From CAYNUJ01 sp964621225 (lineage in GTDB: Bacteria > Bacteroidota > Ignavibacteria > Ignavibacteriales > Melioribacteraceae), in contig CAZULK010000054.1 in NCBI GenBank assembly GCA_964621225.1, positions 1 through 16,157 of the forward strand: a stretch of 16,157 nt of DNA, written 5' to 3'. The notes below the pieces were generated by a model. It had not been told where the DNA came from. It ran no database searches and saw nothing but the letters and a program-made list of their open reading frames with translations. Positions 1-7,812 of the stretch are shown piece by piece (position 1 is the stretch's first letter; each line of letters begins with the position of its first letter). The translations under genes were made by a program, and so were the position numbers.

Positions 1-621
1 TATATGCACGACGGGCAAAATCTTTTTGATCCCTCTACTTCATCCTTCGGTGTTGATTGGCAAGCGGATGAGGCTGCCGATAGCTTGATAAGAAAGGGAA
101 AAATTAAACCGATAATTATTGTCGGTATATATAACACATCCGATAGAAATTATGATTACACTCCCGGCGAGAAGGGAAGTTTATATATGAAGTTTTTGGT
201 TAATAAACTTAAGCCTTTTATTGACAAGACATACAGAACACTTCCCGATAAAGAGAATACGGCAATAGCAGGATCGTCACTCGGTGGATTGATTTCATTT
301 ATGCTTGGGTGGGAATATCCTGAAGTCTTTTCAAAAGCCGGCTGCTTTTCCCCTGCGTTCAAAATTGAAAATATAGATTACGTTTCGAAAGTAAATTCTT
401 CCCAACGGAAAAGGGATGTCTTTTTTTATATCGATAACGGGGGAATCGGACTCGAAGAAAGACTACAACCCGGAATAACCGAAATGTTAAACATTCTCAA
501 AAGTAAAGGATATAAAGAAAACAAAGATTTCGTTTGGATAAAAGATAAAAACGCCCGCCACTCCGAAGGTGATTGGGCAAAAAGATTTCCGTATATGTTA
601 AAATTATTTTTTGGTAAGTAA
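1..621 (+). CDS. Esterase-like alpha/beta hydrolase (PF00756 type), 5' end outside window
   Basis: This is the C-terminal part of an alpha/beta-hydrolase of the enterochelin-esterase / esterase D type (PF00756). The frame is open through base 1, and the family motif 'YMHDGQNLFD' begins at the window edge, so the first ATG (position 4) is internal and the true start lies upstream. Counting from that Met, the nucleophile elbow GSSLGG sits at 90-95 with Ser92 as probable nucleophile. A D-x-G motif (YIDNGG, near 144) and a late His (ARHSEGDW, near 186) complete a likely Ser-Asp-His triad. Family members hydrolyse esters of siderophores, sugars or acyl groups; the substrate here cannot be read. 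A signal peptide, if present, would be in the missing part. The stop codon directly abuts the ATG of the next gene, so the two are probably co-transcribed. The fold is clear, the substrate is not. Confidence 0.9.
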   Translation, partial: YMHDGQNLFDPSTSSFGVDWQADEAADSLIRKGKIKPIIIVGIYNTSDRNYDYTPGEKGSLYMKFLVNKLKPFIDKTYRTLPDKENTAIAGSSLGGLISFMLGWEYPEVFSKAGCFSPAFKIENIDYVSKVNSSQRKRDVFFYIDNGGIGLEERLQPGITEMLNILKSKGYKENKDFVWIKDKNARHSEGDWAKRFPYMLKLFFGK

Positions 622-1170
622 ATGATAATTCTCGTTGGATCTAAAAACCCGGTAAAAATTTCTTCTGCTAAAGAAGCCTTCGAAAAATTTTTCGACAATG
701 TGGAGGCAATAGGAATCGACGTGCCTTCCGGCGTTCCCGATCAACCAATTAATGGAGATACGTTTAAGGGAGCATATAACAGAGCTAAAGAATTAATGAA
801 AATCAATTCTGAAAAAAATATGAACGCAGATTATTTCGTCGGAATTGAAGGGGGAATATCCAATCAATATGGTATCTGGTTGGCTTTTGGAGGAATGTGT
901 ATTATTGACAAATCCGGCAAAGTAAGTTACGGAACCTCGCCACAGTTCGAATTGCCTGAAAAAATGGTTAACGAAATGCTTGCCGGAAAAGAACTTGGAT
1001 TGATAATGGACGAGCTTCAAAATCAAAACAATACAAAACAAAAAGGCGGAGCTATCAGTTTCTTTACAAAAGGAAGAATGAATAGAAAGGAATTATATTT
1101 GTCCGGATTGATTACTGCGCTTGTACCGCACGTGAACAAAGATTTATTTTATGGGAATGATGAAGCTTAA
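622..1170 (+). CDS. yjjX: Inosine/xanthosine triphosphatase (YjjX family)
   Basis: A 182-residue protein of the YjjX / NTPase_I-T family (PF01931), which removes non-canonical purine nucleotides by hydrolysing ITP and XTP to the diphosphates and so keeps them out of RNA and DNA. The start matches the family: a strand followed by GSKNPVK at 6-12 (nucleotide-binding loop), then PSGVPDQP at 35-42, a GAYNRA element at 50-55 (family GAxNRA) and VGIEGGI at 73-79 with the acidic metal-binding region. The length is typical (170-190 residues) and there is no signal peptide, so it is cytosolic. The ATG follows the esterase stop with no gap and without an obvious Shine-Dalgarno, suggesting translational coupling. 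The 3' end overlaps the acetyltransferase start by 20 bases. The assignment is confident; YjjX is distinct from the RdgB/HAM1 ITPase family. Confidence 0.9.
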   Translation: MIILVGSKNPVKISSAKEAFEKFFDNVEAIGIDVPSGVPDQPINGDTFKGAYNRAKELMKINSEKNMNADYFVGIEGGISNQYGIWLAFGGMCIIDKSGKVSYGTSPQFELPEKMVNEMLAGKELGLIMDELQNQNNTKQKGGAISFFTKGRMNRKELYLSGLITALVPHVNKDLFYGNDEA

Positions 1171-1657
1171 AAACAAGGATATAAATATTATCCAAACATC
1201 CTTTGGTGATGAAGAGATAAAGAAGTTAATACAAACTTCGGAAGATATAAATAATATGTCCGAAACCAATCTTTATCCCGAAGGAACTCCCACGGAATTA
1301 TTATTTAAAATTACAGTTAATGATAATTTCATCGGATATATCAAGCTCAGTAGAATCAGATGGTTCAATAGAAAATGTGAATTGAGCATAATGATTAAAA
1401 GGGAATATCAATCCAAAGGATACGGCAGTGCGGCATTGGAATCAATTATTAAATATGCATTTGAAAAAATGAATCTGCATCGACTCGAAGCGGAAGTAAT
1501 AGAGTTTAACACTCCATCAATAAAGTTGGTTGAAAAGTTTGGTTTTGTTCGCGAAGGCGTTTTAAGAGAGGCAAAATTTAACGACGGAAAATATTATGAT
1601 ATATTCCGTTATGGTTTGTTAAAAACTGAATGGGAAAAAGGAGGAAGCGATGAATGA
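1151..1657 (+). CDS. GNAT family N-acetyltransferase (RimJ/RimL-like)
   Basis: A 168-residue GNAT acetyltransferase. The acetyl-CoA binding motif A appears as QSKGYGS at 87-93 (Q/R-x-x-G-x-G/A), after the beta strand 'CELSIMIKREY'. It is followed by the long helix, the 'LHRLEAEVIEFNTPSIKLVEKFGF' region (109-132) with the conserved Asn-x-x-S of the RimJ/RimL-type fold, and FVREGVLREA at 132-141. This layout is typical of enzymes acetylating protein N-termini, amino acids, polyamines or antibiotics; the acceptor cannot be deduced. ATG codons at 1151, 1157 and 1160 are all possible and none has a clear Shine-Dalgarno; the longest is given. It overlaps yjjX by 20 bases and the DUF2721 gene by 8, so it belongs to the same operon. 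Family sure, substrate unknown. Confidence 0.88.
   Translation: MGMMKLKNKDINIIQTSFGDEEIKKLIQTSEDINNMSETNLYPEGTPTELLFKITVNDNFIGYIKLSRIRWFNRKCELSIMIKREYQSKGYGSAALESIIKYAFEKMNLHRLEAEVIEFNTPSIKLVEKFGFVREGVLREAKFNDGKYYDIFRYGLLKTEWEKGGSDE
1638..1644 (+). promoter_or_regulatory. Strong Shine-Dalgarno for the DUF2721 gene
   Basis: AAGGAGG lies 5 bases before the ATG at 1650, inside the last codons of the acetyltransferase gene. This near-perfect anti-16S match fixes the start of the next gene despite its 8-base overlap with the preceding one. Confidence 0.8.
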
Positions 1658-2126
1658 GATATCTTCGGTTGTTCAAGTAATTCAACTTATGCTTGCACCG
1701 GGCTTAATGATAAGCGCTTGCGGATTGTTGTTGCTTGGAATCAACAACAAGTATTCAATTGTGGTTAATAGAATAAGACTTTTGAATCAGGAAAGGCGTG
1801 AATTAAAGATGCGTTTGGAAACGAGTGAAACCCAGTTGGAAGACAATGTAAGACTTGAAAGTACAGCCAAACAAATTACACAATTATTAAGAAGGGTTTG
1901 GTTCGTGAGAAATGCCGTGCTTTCTTATTCAATAGCCATCGGCCTTTTCGTCCTTACTTCTCTGCTAATCGGGTATGAACATTTCTATCAGAAAAACTTA
2001 CACATGATTGAAATCGTATCGTTTTTGGCCGGAATGATCTCCGTGTTGTGCGGTGTTATATTCACCGGACTTGAAACAACCGAAGGATTCAAAATAGTTA
2101 AGTTCGAGGTGGAAGTGGACGAATAA
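1650..2126 (+). CDS. DUF2721 family membrane protein
   Basis: A 158-residue protein matching the DUF2721 family (PF11026), whose function is unknown. The family-typical start, a short amphipathic stretch running into 'QLMLAPGLMISACGLLLLG' (12-30), is the first membrane helix. A charged segment rich in Arg, Glu and Leu (40-82, predicted helical, possibly coiled coil) follows, including the family signature around NRIRLLNQERRE. Two more membrane helices lie at about 86-108 and 118-141, and the tail is acidic. No catalytic motif is visible. Its start overlaps the acetyltransferase gene by 8 bases and has the best Shine-Dalgarno in the window. It is the last gene of the first operon; I see no hairpin terminator in the 78 bases after it. 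Confidence 0.85.
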   Translation: MNEISSVVQVIQLMLAPGLMISACGLLLLGINNKYSIVVNRIRLLNQERRELKMRLETSETQLEDNVRLESTAKQITQLLRRVWFVRNAVLSYSIAIGLFVLTSLLIGYEHFYQKNLHMIEIVSFLAGMISVLCGVIFTGLETTEGFKIVKFEVEVDE

Positions 2127-2141
2127 TCTTTATGGTCATTA

Positions 2142-2170
2142 TTTATTTCCTTGCGCTTGTTAAGTATAAT
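2142..2170 (+). promoter_or_regulatory. Possible promoter for the PorQ/PorV-like gene
   Basis: A perfect TATAAT hexamer lies at 2165-2170, about 35 bases before the ATG at 2205. The hexamer 17 bases upstream (TTTATT, 2142-2147) matches the -35 consensus only at 3 of 6 positions. Single perfect -10 boxes are common in AT-rich DNA, so this is a weak call. Confidence 0.3.
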
Positions 2171-2204
2171 ATTTAAAATGGTGAATAAAAATTAGAAGAA
2201 AAAT

Positions 2205-3143
2205 ATGAAGAGATTTGCTTTAATATTAACACTGTTTCTTGTAACGCAAATGTTGAATGCGCAAAGCGTTTACGAATTTTTGAGAGTGGAAAACAGTCCC
2301 CGTGCCGCAGCTATGGCCGGCAGTTTTGTTTCTAACACAGATGATCCGAATGTATTGTTCTACAATCCGGCAGGCATAGGAATGCTGGAAGGACAACCTG
2401 CATCTTTTTCTTTCCTTAAACATTTGGTTGATATTAAATCCGCCAGCTTAAGTTACTCAAGAAACATAGAAAACATAGGACGATTTGCTGCGGGCGTTCA
2501 ATACATGAATTACGGGGAATTCACTAGAGCGGACGAATTCGCCAATAAAATAGGGACTTTCGGAGCATCCGACTTTGCTTTTTCAATCGGTTATTCGAAT
2601 ATCTTGGACAAAAATTTCTATTACGGAATCTCTTCCAAATTCATTTACAGCGGAATAGCAGACAGATCTTCTTCAGCAATCGCAATGGACATCGGGCTTT
2701 TATACGTAATTCCCGAATCTAAATGGTCTTTCGGATTTTCGGTTTTAAACATGGGTGCGCAACTTTCCAACTATGTCGACACCAACGAAGACCTTCCTTT
2801 GGATATTAAAGTAGGTGCAAGCAAAACCTTGGCTCATTTACCTTTCACGTTTTACCTGGCACTGAATAAGCTGAATGAAAAGGGAAACGGCATTAAAGAC
2901 AAATTGAAATATTTTACATTCGGCGGGGAATTCAGAATAAGCAAAGTCCTCCGTCTTCGTTTCGGTTATGACAACGAAAAACGGAAAGATCTTAAAATTG
3001 GAACAACTGCGGGATTGGCGGGTTTCAGCATTGGATTGGGAGCAAACATAAGCAAATACAAAATTGATTATGCTTATTCTTCACTTGGATCAATCGGTGC
3101 TTTTCATCGATTCGGTTTAAGTACGAATATGGCTCTATTTTAA
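2205..3143 (+). CDS. PorQ/PorV-like outer-membrane protein (T9SS-associated family)
   Basis: A 312-residue exported protein. A clear signal peptide (Lys-Arg, then a hydrophobic core to 'LNAQS', cleavage near 19-20) is followed by the start typical of the PorQ/PorV family: VYEFLRVENSPRAAAMAGSF at 22-41, then DDPNVLFYNPAGIGML (46-61). The rest alternates in a beta-barrel pattern (for example 'FSIGYSNI', 'WSFGFSVLNMGAQ', 'LRLRFGYDNE'), as expected for a FadL-like outer-membrane barrel. In Bacteroidota, PorV and PorQ act with PorU and PorZ on T9SS cargo at the cell surface. The 'YEFL...SPRAAAMAGS' opening resembles PorQ more than PorV, but Ignavibacteria encode many paralogues, so a specific role is not claimed. 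It converges with the TPR gene, their 3' ends overlapping by 9 bases. Confidence 0.8.
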   Translation: MKRFALILTLFLVTQMLNAQSVYEFLRVENSPRAAAMAGSFVSNTDDPNVLFYNPAGIGMLEGQPASFSFLKHLVDIKSASLSYSRNIENIGRFAAGVQYMNYGEFTRADEFANKIGTFGASDFAFSIGYSNILDKNFYYGISSKFIYSGIADRSSSAIAMDIGLLYVIPESKWSFGFSVLNMGAQLSNYVDTNEDLPLDIKVGASKTLAHLPFTFYLALNKLNEKGNGIKDKLKYFTFGGEFRISKVLRLRFGYDNEKRKDLKIGTTAGLAGFSIGLGANISKYKIDYAYSSLGSIGAFHRFGLSTNMALF

Positions 3144-4304
3144 GCGTCTGATTCCTTTGTAAGGATTAGCCAAGTATTGTTCGGCAAGTTTGTGTGATTG
3201 GTGATATTCCTCTATTTCCAAGACTTCCTTATATTTTTTAATCGCCAGGTTTCTGTAACCTTGCATGTCGTATATCATTCCCAAGTATAATACGGTGTTG
3301 GCCAAGAAGCCAGTTTGTTTTTCAACGTCCAATTCACGCGAAAGAGATTCACATATTTTAAGATACTTCTTTGCTGAATCCAATTCCGTTTCTTCAATTT
3401 TATACCAGTTTCCTACATAATAGGATGCTTCCCTTTTGGTTGCTTTGTTATAACCGGGATAATCCAATTCACATTTGTTAAAGATAATCTGAAACACATC
3501 CGCAGCTTTTTTCCAATCACCTTTCTTAACCCAAATCCTTCCTTCGTATCTGTGGAACACCGGGTTATCCGGAAATTGTTCTCTTAAAATATTAGTGTAT
3601 TCCATCGCTTTGTTAAAGTCTTTTTCGTATTGATAATAAAGCATCATTAAGAAATATGTCGATTCTATTTTTGCATACTTACCATTCTTTGCTACATCTT
3701 CCAATTGTGCCAATCCTTTTACTCTGTCACCGCCGGGGAAGAAAATCATAAAAGGTTTAACGAAGGGGTATTCTTCAGGAATAACTTCAGCGTAATAATT
3801 ATAAATTCCGAAACCAAGTTCAACGTCTTTGTTGTCGGGCTCTAACTCATAAGCCTTATAAACCAAAGGCAAAGCATCCTTTCCGTCCAAAGCCGCATTG
3901 AAAAAGTTTTGCCTTACTGCGTAAAGTCTTCCCCTAAAGCCAAGTGCACCTCCTTTGAAAAATATTGCGTCTATATCATCCGGGTTTTCTTCCAACAGTT
4001 CATCACAAAAGTCGATTACTTCACCCAATTCATTAATAAATTTTTCGTCATATTCTTCCGACTGAATGTTGATTACGATCCTCCACCAATCAATCATTGC
4101 ATAGAAAAAATATCCCGCCGGATGATTTGGGTATAATTTCTTTACTTTATTGAAGGTTGCTTCGGCTTCGGGAAATTTAATATTATAAATTTGATTTACT
4201 CCCGCCGTTATGAGAGAATCGAACAATGCATCATTCTTATATATTTGCTGTGCATTCGAATTAACGAAGAATAATACTAAAATAATTGAGGTAATTGTTT
4301 TCAC
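3135..4304 (-). CDS. Exported tetratricopeptide-repeat protein (GTG start)
   Basis: A 389-residue protein with a signal peptide (MKTITSIILVLFFVNSNAQQ, cleavage near residue 19), so periplasmic or outer-membrane facing. The first codon is GTG (minus strand, 4302-4304); it is supported because the signal peptide begins exactly there and no ATG lies between. The mature part is helical TPR: visible units include 'FPEAEATFNKVKKLYPNHPAGYF' (44-66), the region around 205-255 with 'DFNKAMEYTNILREQFPDNPVFHRYEGRIW', and a C-terminal unit 'RNLAIKKYKEVLEIEE'. The middle segment (FFKGGALGFRGRLYAVR, then LGFGIYNYY) resembles the TTC39/IML2-like TPR pattern known from eukaryotes, a resemblance noted from memory only. 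TPR proteins are scaffolds; the partner is unknown. It is divergent from the small barrel-like gene at 4373. Confidence 0.85.
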   Translation of the reverse strand: MKTITSIILVLFFVNSNAQQIYKNDALFDSLITAGVNQIYNIKFPEAEATFNKVKKLYPNHPAGYFFYAMIDWWRIVINIQSEEYDEKFINELGEVIDFCDELLEENPDDIDAIFFKGGALGFRGRLYAVRQNFFNAALDGKDALPLVYKAYELEPDNKDVELGFGIYNYYAEVIPEEYPFVKPFMIFFPGGDRVKGLAQLEDVAKNGKYAKIESTYFLMMLYYQYEKDFNKAMEYTNILREQFPDNPVFHRYEGRIWVKKGDWKKAADVFQIIFNKCELDYPGYNKATKREASYYVGNWYKIEETELDSAKKYLKICESLSRELDVEKQTGFLANTVLYLGMIYDMQGYRNLAIKKYKEVLEIEEYHQSHKLAEQYLANPYKGIRRLK

Positions 4305-4372
4305 AAACGATTTTATATTTTTATTCTAAAATAATAAATTAGAGTTCAATTATTAAACTTATTGAGAATTTT

Positions 4373-4969
4373 ATGAAGTTAAAGATATTTCTTCTGGTTA
4401 TTGTTCCATTTATTTTTACCAACGCACAATTTGAAGACAGAGATACATTGGTCTATCAATCCTTCACATGGGAAGAGTCGTCGCTTAAATTCGGTGCCGA
4501 ATTGGATGTTTTGCCCTACTTTAACAAAGGTTACGACCTTTCTCTTTGGACATCTTATTATTTGTTCAAAGTAAATTTTGATTGGGCACTTAAATATCCT
4601 GCAGATTTTGTTACTAACGTAGGCTTTGAAAATTTGCGCTATAAGACATTTGGAGTTCAATTTAGTTACTTTCCTATACCACACTCATTGGAATTGGACA
4701 GGCTCTGGTTTGGTTTGGGAATGGAAAAATGGAGCAGTAAAATTCAACAATCGACAACCAAGGCTGAAGCTGTATTTAACAACTATTTAATAAGTGTCAC
4801 CGTGGGGTATCTTTTGTTTGTATACGGCAATTGGTATGTTAATCCTTATTTGTCGGGACATTTGAGAGCATTTGGTGATAAATCGGTTTATGTCGGGGGG
4901 TATTTGTACAATGTTCAAAAATTCACACCGGAAATTTCGATAAAGATCGGATACCACTTAAAATATTAG
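4373..4969 (+). CDS. Exported barrel-like protein of unknown function
   Basis: A 198-residue protein that I do not recognise. It opens with a signal peptide (MKLKIFLLVIVPFIFTNAQ, cleavage near 18-19). The mature part is rich in aromatic residues and alternates polar and hydrophobic positions ('LSLWTSYYLFKVNFDWAL', 'FGVQFSYFPIP', 'LISVTVGYLLFVYGNWYVNPYLSGHLRAF') and ends in a strand with a C-terminal aromatic (SIKIGYHLKY). This suits a small outer-membrane beta-barrel of about eight strands. There is no lipobox and no enzymatic motif. Its ATG lies 68 bases from the divergent TPR gene, and its stop is one base from the stop of the convergent CotH gene, with no terminator visible between them. 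Function is left open. Confidence 0.72.
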   Translation: MKLKIFLLVIVPFIFTNAQFEDRDTLVYQSFTWEESSLKFGAELDVLPYFNKGYDLSLWTSYYLFKVNFDWALKYPADFVTNVGFENLRYKTFGVQFSYFPIPHSLELDRLWFGLGMEKWSSKIQQSTTKAEAVFNNYLISVTVGYLLFVYGNWYVNPYLSGHLRAFGDKSVYVGGYLYNVQKFTPEISIKIGYHLKY

Positions 4970-4970
4970 C

Positions 4971-7316
4971 TCATTTCAGCAGCATAATTTTTTTATTGAT
5001 CGACATTCGACCATATTGCAGGCGAAGAAAATATACTCCGGCTGATAAATTTGTGCTATTTAATTTAAGTGTGTAATTCCCGGGAGACTTTTCGCCCTTT
5101 AACAACGTTTTGACTTTTCTCCCCAGCAAATCAAAAAGAGCTATGTCAATATTATTGCTTCCACTATTTGACTTTATTTTGGGAAGCGAATATGTTATTG
5201 TTGCTTCCGGATTGAACGGATTGGGATAAACGGAAAGTGCAAACTTAACGGGCAGTTGGTCTTCTTCAACTGAAGTTATACTGTTTGGAGCGCCGGGAGT
5301 CGGATTCAAAAACGTTATAGCATTGCCGCCATCAGGATATCTCCCGAAAGAAACATCAGCGGTTTGAGGACCGAAAACAATTGAATCCAACACACTGATG
5401 CCATCGTTATCAATCAATGCAATAGATTCCCCGGAGGCACTTAGTTTAAAATTAGCATGTAATCCGGTTTGATTTGAATCGTTGTCACACCAAATTAACA
5501 TAAAGCCTTCGGGATCAATTATGCTTCCGGAGGGAAACTGCCATTTGGTTTTGTTTGCCAAATCATCTGTTAGATATTTCCCGCTCAAATCCACAGCATT
5601 TGAAGATAAATTGAAAAGTTCCACCCAGTCGTCATATTCACCGGCATCATCTTGGTTCGTTGCATCATTTTTAGCCAACAATTCGTTTATTACCACTTCA
5701 AAAGAAGGAACTTGCGAATGGCCTATCATTATTGGGCCTTTGCGGGGATAGTATACCGCTTGACCGGAAGAATTTTCCACATATATTCTGATTGTTGCAA
5801 ATCCCGCACCGCCGAATGGAGGTAATGTTGCTTCCCATCTGTCATTATCTTCAATTCTGTTGTTATTAATGGGATTATATTTTAAATCGTAGGAATAAAT
5901 TGTTGGCAGCTCGCCCAATTGATACAACACTTTTGCTTTTGTTATTCCTGGATTGCTAAAAATGGCGGCTTCAACTCTCAGTGAATCTTCCGGTTTGGGA
6001 TTGTCTGGATAAACTTTGATTCCGTAAACATATGCCGGCGCTGTATAATAATTTAAGCCCGAGGCTAAATTTTGATTCATCGTATTGACGAAATTCTTTA
6101 TTCCGTATTTTACATGTCCGTTTGAATAATCCCCATCCGTAAAGGAATTCAGGAAATCGGAAAAAGTAAAATCGTAATCTTTTGTTCTGAATGTATCTTC
6201 GATAGCGAATGGAATTATCATATTTTTTATCGAATCTAAACGCGATTCCCACAAGCTTAAATCATATATCTTTTTCGAATAGAATTGTAAATAGTGTGTG
6301 AACAAATTTCTATATTGCGGAAAAGACAAAAGCCTTTCGGATAAAGGGCGCGGGGTATCGTCAATATTGGCATATATGTATGGATTTATATTTGCCCAAT
6401 CCACACCGAAGAAATCCACACCAAATGTATTGTCATAATCGTACGGGATCCAATGAAAGATATCTTCCGAAGGGGAATAATAAAGATAATAGTTGTTTTT
6501 TAAGTAACGGTATGCATCCCAGCTACCCAACATAACATTCATTGCAAAGTATTTCAGCACTTCGGGAACATTTATTATGCTTTCGATTGAATCGGGGAAT
6601 TCCGCACCGTTGCTTTTATTTATTATTCTTATTAGTCTTGCCAACTGCGAATAATCATCTTTATCAGTATTGGTTTTTAAGTCGTAAGTTCTTCTTCCGT
6701 AACTTGCATCTTTATAAAGATCCGGGTCATCCCCCCAATATTCAAGATTCGCCGGCCACAAACACTTCCACAAATTTCCCGATGCATCATCAAATCTCTT
6801 TTTTATAAATTCGTTATCAATATGTTCGACCGAAACATACAATCCATAATATTTATTGTTGATATATAATGCGGCGTGAGCAGCCCTGGAAGAATTCATT
6901 CCGGCTTTTGCCATCAAATCCCAACAAAATTTACTTCTCGAAATAGAAGGGTCGTTATGCTCACCATTTAAATTCAATTTTTCAACACCGTAAAATTCTC
7001 TCCCGGGCACAAGATCGTTAAACGAAAGTTTGAAAGATTTCTTTTTAGACTGCCTGGAAGTATTGCCCCTAATTCTTATTCCAACAGAGTCGATCCATTC
7101 GTCTATGTATTTGTTCACAAAATGAACTTTACAATAGTGGAGTTGATAACTATCGGGATTGTCATACATAAATTGAAGTGCTGCGGGATCAACCTCCACA
7201 TAAATTTTTGCGACTTGCGAATCGTCGTACAATTTTTCGATTGGCTGTAATTCTTGGGATAATACCAGCGCAGGTATTATGAATAAGTAAATAATATTTT
7301 GCAGAATCCATTTCAT
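4971..7316 (-). CDS. Secreted CotH-family protein with lamin-tail and T9SS type A sorting domains
   Basis: A 781-residue secreted multidomain protein. Residues 1-20 are a signal peptide (ending 'ALVLSQ'). Residues 35-420 match the CotH kinase-like domain (PF08757): RIRGNTSRQSKKKSFKLSF (81-99), 'GLYVSVEHIDNEFIKKRF' (158-175), GSWDAYRYLKNNYYLY (264-279) and HWIPYDYDNTFG (288-299), with Asp267, Asp293 and Asp295 as likely metal/catalytic acids. In Bacillus spores CotH is an atypical protein kinase of coat proteins; substrates of secreted Bacteroidota relatives are unknown. An Ig-like linker (about 425-530) leads to a lamin-tail domain (538-675; VINELLAKN, DDWVELFNLSS, TPGAPNS). Residues 692-781 form a T9SS type A sorting domain (SVYPNPFNPEATITYSL, DLLGRKVKTL, SAGVYFLRL), implying export across the outer membrane. 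The usual 'HN' before the YLY strand reads 'NN' here. It follows the AHSA1 terminator and appears to be monocistronic. Confidence 0.92.
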   Translation of the reverse strand: MKWILQNIIYLFIIPALVLSQELQPIEKLYDDSQVAKIYVEVDPAALQFMYDNPDSYQLHYCKVHFVNKYIDEWIDSVGIRIRGNTSRQSKKKSFKLSFNDLVPGREFYGVEKLNLNGEHNDPSISRSKFCWDLMAKAGMNSSRAAHAALYINNKYYGLYVSVEHIDNEFIKKRFDDASGNLWKCLWPANLEYWGDDPDLYKDASYGRRTYDLKTNTDKDDYSQLARLIRIINKSNGAEFPDSIESIINVPEVLKYFAMNVMLGSWDAYRYLKNNYYLYYSPSEDIFHWIPYDYDNTFGVDFFGVDWANINPYIYANIDDTPRPLSERLLSFPQYRNLFTHYLQFYSKKIYDLSLWESRLDSIKNMIIPFAIEDTFRTKDYDFTFSDFLNSFTDGDYSNGHVKYGIKNFVNTMNQNLASGLNYYTAPAYVYGIKVYPDNPKPEDSLRVEAAIFSNPGITKAKVLYQLGELPTIYSYDLKYNPINNNRIEDNDRWEATLPPFGGAGFATIRIYVENSSGQAVYYPRKGPIMIGHSQVPSFEVVINELLAKNDATNQDDAGEYDDWVELFNLSSNAVDLSGKYLTDDLANKTKWQFPSGSIIDPEGFMLIWCDNDSNQTGLHANFKLSASGESIALIDNDGISVLDSIVFGPQTADVSFGRYPDGGNAITFLNPTPGAPNSITSVEEDQLPVKFALSVYPNPFNPEATITYSLPKIKSNSGSNNIDIALFDLLGRKVKTLLKGEKSPGNYTLKLNSTNLSAGVYFLRLQYGRMSINKKIMLLK

Positions 7317-7364
7317 TGAGTCTGCAAAATATCTAATTTCGCATTAGCCTCAAAACAATGGAAC

Positions 7365-7389
7365 AAAAAAGCCGCTCTGAAAGCGGCTT
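7365..7389 (-). terminator. Rho-independent terminator after the AHSA1-type gene
   Basis: An 8-bp perfect stem (AAGCCGCT at 7369-7376, AGCGGCTT at 7382-7389) with a 5-base loop. Read on the minus strand it is followed by a run of T (complement of the A-run ending at 7370). It starts 4 bases past the stop codon of the gene ending at 7394, closing the DUF2461 / membrane protein / AHSA1 operon. Confidence 0.88.
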
Positions 7390-7393
7390 AAAT

Positions 7394-7783
7394 TTATTTG
7401 GAAAAATATTCGTTCATTTTCTTCCAGTAATACTCTCTCCAACCCTTGCGGATCATCGGAGCTTCTTTGTCAGGAACACCATATTGTTCTAAAGTTACTA
7501 CGGTCTTCTTTCCTTTCTTTTTCAACTTAAATGTTACAAGCGACCATTCTCCGTCTTTCCATTCGGATCCCCGCCAGGCTTGAACTATTCTTTTGTTTTC
7601 TACAAGGTCTATATTTATAGCTTGAATATGACCTCCGTAACAGCTAACAGCCCCACCGATTTTTTTACTGATTTTTGCAGGCGCTCCGCTGAAGGCTGCA
7701 TGTTTTTTTGATTCCATTAATGCAGAATATACTTCTTCGGCCGGTGCATTAATAATCACTTCTTGTTTTATTGATCTTGCCAT
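7394..7783 (-). CDS. SRPBCC / AHSA1-like domain protein
   Basis: A 129-residue protein of the SRPBCC (START-like) superfamily, AHSA1 branch. The family start IKQEVIINAPAEEVYSALME (5-24) forms the first strand and the short helices, followed by a hydrophobic cavity region with FSGAPAKISKKIGGAVSCYGGHI (31-53) and the typical 'RIVQAWRGSEWKDGEWS' (65-81). It ends in the long helix 'RKGWREYYWKKMNEYF'. The frame is open upstream to 7867, but that extension runs into the preceding gene; the ATG at 7783 is chosen because an AGGAG lies 6 bases upstream and the domain begins right after it. Such proteins bind lipids or hydrophobic ligands or assist Hsp90-like partners; the ligand is not readable. It is the last gene of a three-gene operon, 29 bases behind the membrane protein, and is followed by a strong terminator. 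Confidence 0.87.
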   Translation of the reverse strand: MARSIKQEVIINAPAEEVYSALMESKKHAAFSGAPAKISKKIGGAVSCYGGHIQAINIDLVENKRIVQAWRGSEWKDGEWSLVTFKLKKKGKKTVVTLEQYGVPDKEAPMIRKGWREYYWKKMNEYFSK

Positions 7784-7788
7784 GATGG

Positions 7789-7793
7789 CTCCT
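7789..7793 (-). promoter_or_regulatory. Shine-Dalgarno fixing the AHSA1-type start
   Basis: AGGAG on the minus strand with a 5-base spacer to the ATG at 7783. It decides against the 28-codon longer open frame, which would overlap the upstream gene and has no ribosome-binding site of this quality. Confidence 0.78.
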
Positions 7794-7812
7794 TTGTGTT
7801 TGTTTGTGTTGA

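Noticed and set aside
7326..7353. TTGAGG / TATTTT promoter-like pair (minus strand) before the CotH gene
   Set aside because: It would place the transcription start only a few bases before the ATG, and both boxes are weak.
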